NCBI GenBank assembly: GCA_015657435.1
Contig: JADLKH010000003.1
Coordinates: 135,144 to 143,852, forward strand
Source: Synergistales bacterium
Lineage (GTDB): Bacteria > Synergistota > Synergistia > Synergistales > 79-D21
Direction of reading: 5' to 3'
DNA: 8,709 nt
Position numbers and translations under genes: made by a program. The notes beneath the pieces were generated by a model. It was given only the letters and a program-made list of their open reading frames with translations. It did not search any database and was not told the origin of the DNA. Each line of letters opens with the position of its first letter. Positions within the stretch are counted from its first letter, which is position 1. This document shows, in pieces, positions 6,615 through 8,709 of the stretch.

Positions 6615-7166
6615 TTGGGAGAGAAGGAGCATCGGGAGCCGATCCTCGATCGGGGCCTTCTGCAGGTCTACACCGGAAACGGCAAGGGCAAGACGACCGC
6701 GGCCCTGGGGCTGGCGCTCCGGATGACGGGTCAGGGCGGGCGGGTGGCCTTCATCCAGTTCATGAAGGGATGGGATTTCTACGGGGAGATCGAGGGGTTG
6801 AAGAACCTCCCCGGGCTGCGCCACGAGAGGACCGGAACTCCCGATTACGTTTACCGCGGACATGAAAGTCCCATCGACCGAAGCGAGGCCGAACGGGGGT
6901 TCCATCTGGCGCGGGAATGCATCGAGGGCGGTTCCTTCGACCTGGTCGTGCTGGATGAACTGAACGTCGTTCTGGATTATGGCCTTCTCGAAATCGAACC
7001 GGTCCTGGAGCTCCTCCGAAAGCGCCCTGCGCACGTGGAAGTCCTCTCCACGGGCAGAGGGGCCCCTCCGGCCCTGCTGGAGGCCGCCGACCTCGTGACC
7101 GAGATGCGGGAGGTACGGCATCCCTACTCGAAGGGCATGGTCTCCAGGCGGGGGATCGATTACTGA
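6615..7166 (+). CDS. cobO: Corrinoid adenosyltransferase (BtuR/CobO/CobA family)
   Basis: A 183-residue cytoplasmic ATP:cob(I)alamin adenosyltransferase, which adds the 5'-deoxyadenosyl group to reduced corrinoids to make the coenzyme form of B12. The P-loop GNGKGKTT (21-28) follows a short LLQVYT strand. Further family marks are VAFIQFMKGW, LVVLDELN (Walker B-like Asp/Glu), STGRGAPPALLEAADLVTEM and the closing HPYSKGMVSRRGIDY. Length is normal for the family (~170-200). TTG at 6615 is preferred over TTG at 6591 for its AAGGAGG site; residues before the LLQVYT strand are not conserved, so the fold does not decide. It stands alone between terminators, with no other cobalamin gene in view, which suggests salvage or supply of B12 to mutases elsewhere. 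I see no cobalamin riboswitch in the ~60 bases between the upstream terminator and the start. The symbol could equally be btuR or cobA. Confidence 0.93.
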   Translation: MGEKEHREPILDRGLLQVYTGNGKGKTTAALGLALRMTGQGGRVAFIQFMKGWDFYGEIEGLKNLPGLRHERTGTPDYVYRGHESPIDRSEAERGFHLARECIEGGSFDLVVLDELNVVLDYGLLEIEPVLELLRKRPAHVEVLSTGRGAPPALLEAADLVTEMREVRHPYSKGMVSRRGIDY

Positions 7167-7189
7167 GCCCGGGCAAACCTCGGGAATCA

Positions 7190-7231
7190 AAAAAGGGAGG
7201 GAACCGGATCAATCCGGTTCCCTCCCTTTTT
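7190..7231. terminator. Bidirectional terminator between convergent genes
   Basis: A perfect 20-bp inverted repeat (7190-7209 with 7212-7231) around a two-base CA loop: an A-run, then GGGAGGGAACCGGAT and its complement, then five T. With A-runs on the left and T-runs on the right it ends transcripts of both the adenosyltransferase gene (plus) and tctA (minus), 23 bases after one stop and six bases after the other. Confidence 0.95.
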
Positions 7232-7237
7232 CAGGCG

Positions 7238-8709
7238 TTATTCGATGGGGATGTCCACCGACTTCTCCCGCTTCTTGCGGGCCCGCCAGTCGGAGATGAA
7301 GGGCCAGGCCAGGGAAACGACCGCCGCGATCAAAAGACCGTTGGAGATCCCCGATCGGAAGAAGATCGCGAGCGACCCGTCCGAAAGCATGAGGGACTGG
7401 CGGAACGACGACTCCATCGAGGCTCCGACCACCGAAGCCAGGATGAGAGGCGCGGTCGGGACCTTGTACTTCTTCATCAGGTATCCCACGAACCCCAGGC
7501 CCACCAGCAGGTAGAAGTCCATGATGCTGAAGTTGATCGTGTAGACGCCCAGGAAGGCGAGAACCACCACCAGGGGATAGAGGACCTTCGGAGGGATCGA
7601 CAGGACACGCACCAGAAGGCCTGCAAGCGGAATGTTGATGAACGCGCAGGCGATGTTTCCCAGGAACATGCTGGCGATGACGCCCCAGGCGACGTCCGGG
7701 TGCTGCTCGAAAAGCAGCGGACCGGGCTGGAGACCCAGGATCAGGAGGGCGCCCAGCATGACGGCGGTCGTTCCCGATCCGGGGACGCCCAGCGTCATCA
7801 TCGGGATCATGGCTCCGACCGAACAGGAGTTGTTGGCCGCTTCGGGGGCGGCCAGCCCTTCGATGGCCCCCTTGCCGAACTCCTCGGGGTGTTTCGAGAT
7901 CTGTTTTTCGTTGGTGTAGGCCATCAGGGCCGCGATGGTCGCCCCGGCGCCGGGCAGAACCCCGACGAAGAAGCCGACGGGTGTCTGCCTCAGGATCGGC
8001 CCGATGCTGCGTTTCCACTGGGCCATGGAGATCCAGATCCGGCCGAACTTGGTCTGGACCGGTCGCGAAATCTGCTGGGCGATATGCTCCAGGTTGACGA
8101 AGACCTCGCTGATCCCGTAGATGCCGATGATGACGACCACGAAATCGATTCCCATCTGGAGTTCGATCGAGCCGAAGGTGAAGCGCGGCACGCCGGACTG
8201 GAAGTCCAGCCCCACCGTGGTCAGCATCAGGCCGAGCACCAGGGAGATGACGCCCTTGAGAAGGGCTTCCTTGGAAATGGCCGCGGTCGCCGCCAGGGCG
8301 AAGATCATCAGGCAGAAATACTCGGGCGGTCCGAAACGCAGGGCGAATCGGGCGACGGGAAGGGCGACGAAAACGAAGGCGATCGTGGCGATCAGCCCGC
8401 CGATGAAGGAGGCGATGGCCGAGATCGCCAGGGCGGCTTCCGCCTGGCCGTTCTTGGCCATCGGGTAGCCGTCGAAGCATGAAGCCACGGCCGCCCCGTC
8501 TCCCGGGACGTTCAGCAGGATGGAGCTTCGCGAACCGCCGAACATCGCCCCGTAATAGATGGCGGCCATGGCGATCAGGGCCGTGTCCGGCCTCATGCCG
8601 AAAGTCATGGGCAGCAGCAGGGCGATGCCGGTGGAGGGGCCGAGTCCCGGAAGCATGCCCAGGATCGTTCCCAGAATGGATCCGCCGACCAGCCAGGCCA
8701 GGTTCAGAG
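7238..8709 (-). CDS. tctA: Tripartite tricarboxylate transporter TctA, large permease (5' end off window)
   Basis: The large membrane subunit of a TTT-family transporter, which takes up citrate-like or other carboxylates with a sodium or proton gradient together with TctB and the periplasmic TctC. From the right edge the frame reads LNLAWLVGGSILGTILGM and continues to TAA at 7238-7240: about 489 visible residues against ~500 in the family, so only ~10-15 N-terminal residues are missing and the ATG at 8656 is internal. Signature pairs are LPGLGPSTGIALLLP near the N-terminus and LPGAGATIAALMAY in the middle, plus GSRSSILLNVPGDGAAVAS mirrored by IPMMTLGVPGSGTTAVML, the internal duplication of this family. 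Around 11-12 membrane segments are visible and the tail (RARKKREKS) is basic. tctA is usually last after tctC and tctB, which would then lie to the right of the window; the terminator just downstream agrees. Substrate unknown. Confidence 0.95.
   Translation of the reverse strand, partial: LNLAWLVGGSILGTILGMLPGLGPSTGIALLLPMTFGMRPDTALIAMAAIYYGAMFGGSRSSILLNVPGDGAAVASCFDGYPMAKNGQAEAALAISAIASFIGGLIATIAFVFVALPVARFALRFGPPEYFCLMIFALAATAAISKEALLKGVISLVLGLMLTTVGLDFQSGVPRFTFGSIELQMGIDFVVVIIGIYGISEVFVNLEHIAQQISRPVQTKFGRIWISMAQWKRSIGPILRQTPVGFFVGVLPGAGATIAALMAYTNEKQISKHPEEFGKGAIEGLAAPEAANNSCSVGAMIPMMTLGVPGSGTTAVMLGALLILGLQPGPLLFEQHPDVAWGVIASMFLGNIACAFINIPLAGLLVRVLSIPPKVLYPLVVVLAFLGVYTINFSIMDFYLLVGLGFVGYLMKKYKVPTAPLILASVVGASMESSFRQSLMLSDGSLAIFFRSGISNGLLIAAVVSLAWPFISDWRARKKREKSVDIPIE

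Noticed and set aside
7209..8480. 423-codon open frame on the minus strand, out of frame with tctA
   Set aside because: Overlaps tctA in another frame, crosses the terminator, and is Arg/Gly/Pro-rich without motifs.

Overview
The window comes from a GC-rich bacterial chromosome (well above 60% G+C by eye) with mostly compact gene spacing. It carries periplasmic-binding-protein-dependent carboxylate uptake systems of two families (TRAP and TTT), a FadR-type GntR regulator, an IlvD-type dehydratase of the G-x-H (probably 4Fe-4S) form and a lone corrinoid adenosyltransferase. This suits an anaerobic or microaerobic organic-acid or amino-acid user such as a Synergistota or deltaproteobacterial lineage. 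That placement is inference from gene content, not from a marker gene.

Layout, left to right. (1) 1-813 (+): the C-terminal part of a calcineurin-like metallophosphoesterase, cut by the window edge and closed by a strong hairpin terminator at 818-846. (2) 912-1097 (-): a possible 61-residue basic protein with its own ribosome site and promoter-like elements, downstream of the regulator gene. (3) 1173-1901 (-): a FadR/FCD-type GntR regulator. (4) 1902-2028: a divergent control region with a perfect TTGGT-N3-ACCAA operator and a second partial copy exactly 11 bp upstream. (5) 2029-6493 (+): a compact operon of the three TRAP transporter genes dctP, dctQ and dctM (one-base stop/start overlap between Q and M), then, 22 bases on, an IlvD/Edd-family dehydratase, ending in a long palindromic terminator. 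(6) 6615-7166 (+): a BtuR/CobO-type corrinoid adenosyltransferase, whose best start is an internal TTG behind a perfect AAGGAGG. (7) 7190-7231: a 20-bp perfect-stem bidirectional terminator between convergent genes. (8) 7238 to the right edge (-): TctA, the large membrane subunit of a tripartite tricarboxylate transporter, lacking only its first residues in this window.

How they work together: the simplest reading is a substrate-inducible catabolic or salvage module. The GntR regulator represses the divergent TRAP operon (and perhaps itself) until a small carboxylate binds its FCD domain. DctPQM then imports a hydroxylated organic acid with the sodium or proton gradient, and the dehydratase converts a 2,3-dihydroxy acid to a 2-keto acid. 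The dehydratase looks like genuine DHAD rather than a sugar-acid dehydratase, yet no other branched-chain biosynthesis gene is visible and it sits behind a transporter, so its real substrate is the main open question. I see no mobile element, CRISPR array, tRNA or rRNA, and no clearly unprecedented system. The most interesting pieces are the regulator/operator/TRAP/dehydratase module and the structured leader of the small gene beside the regulator.
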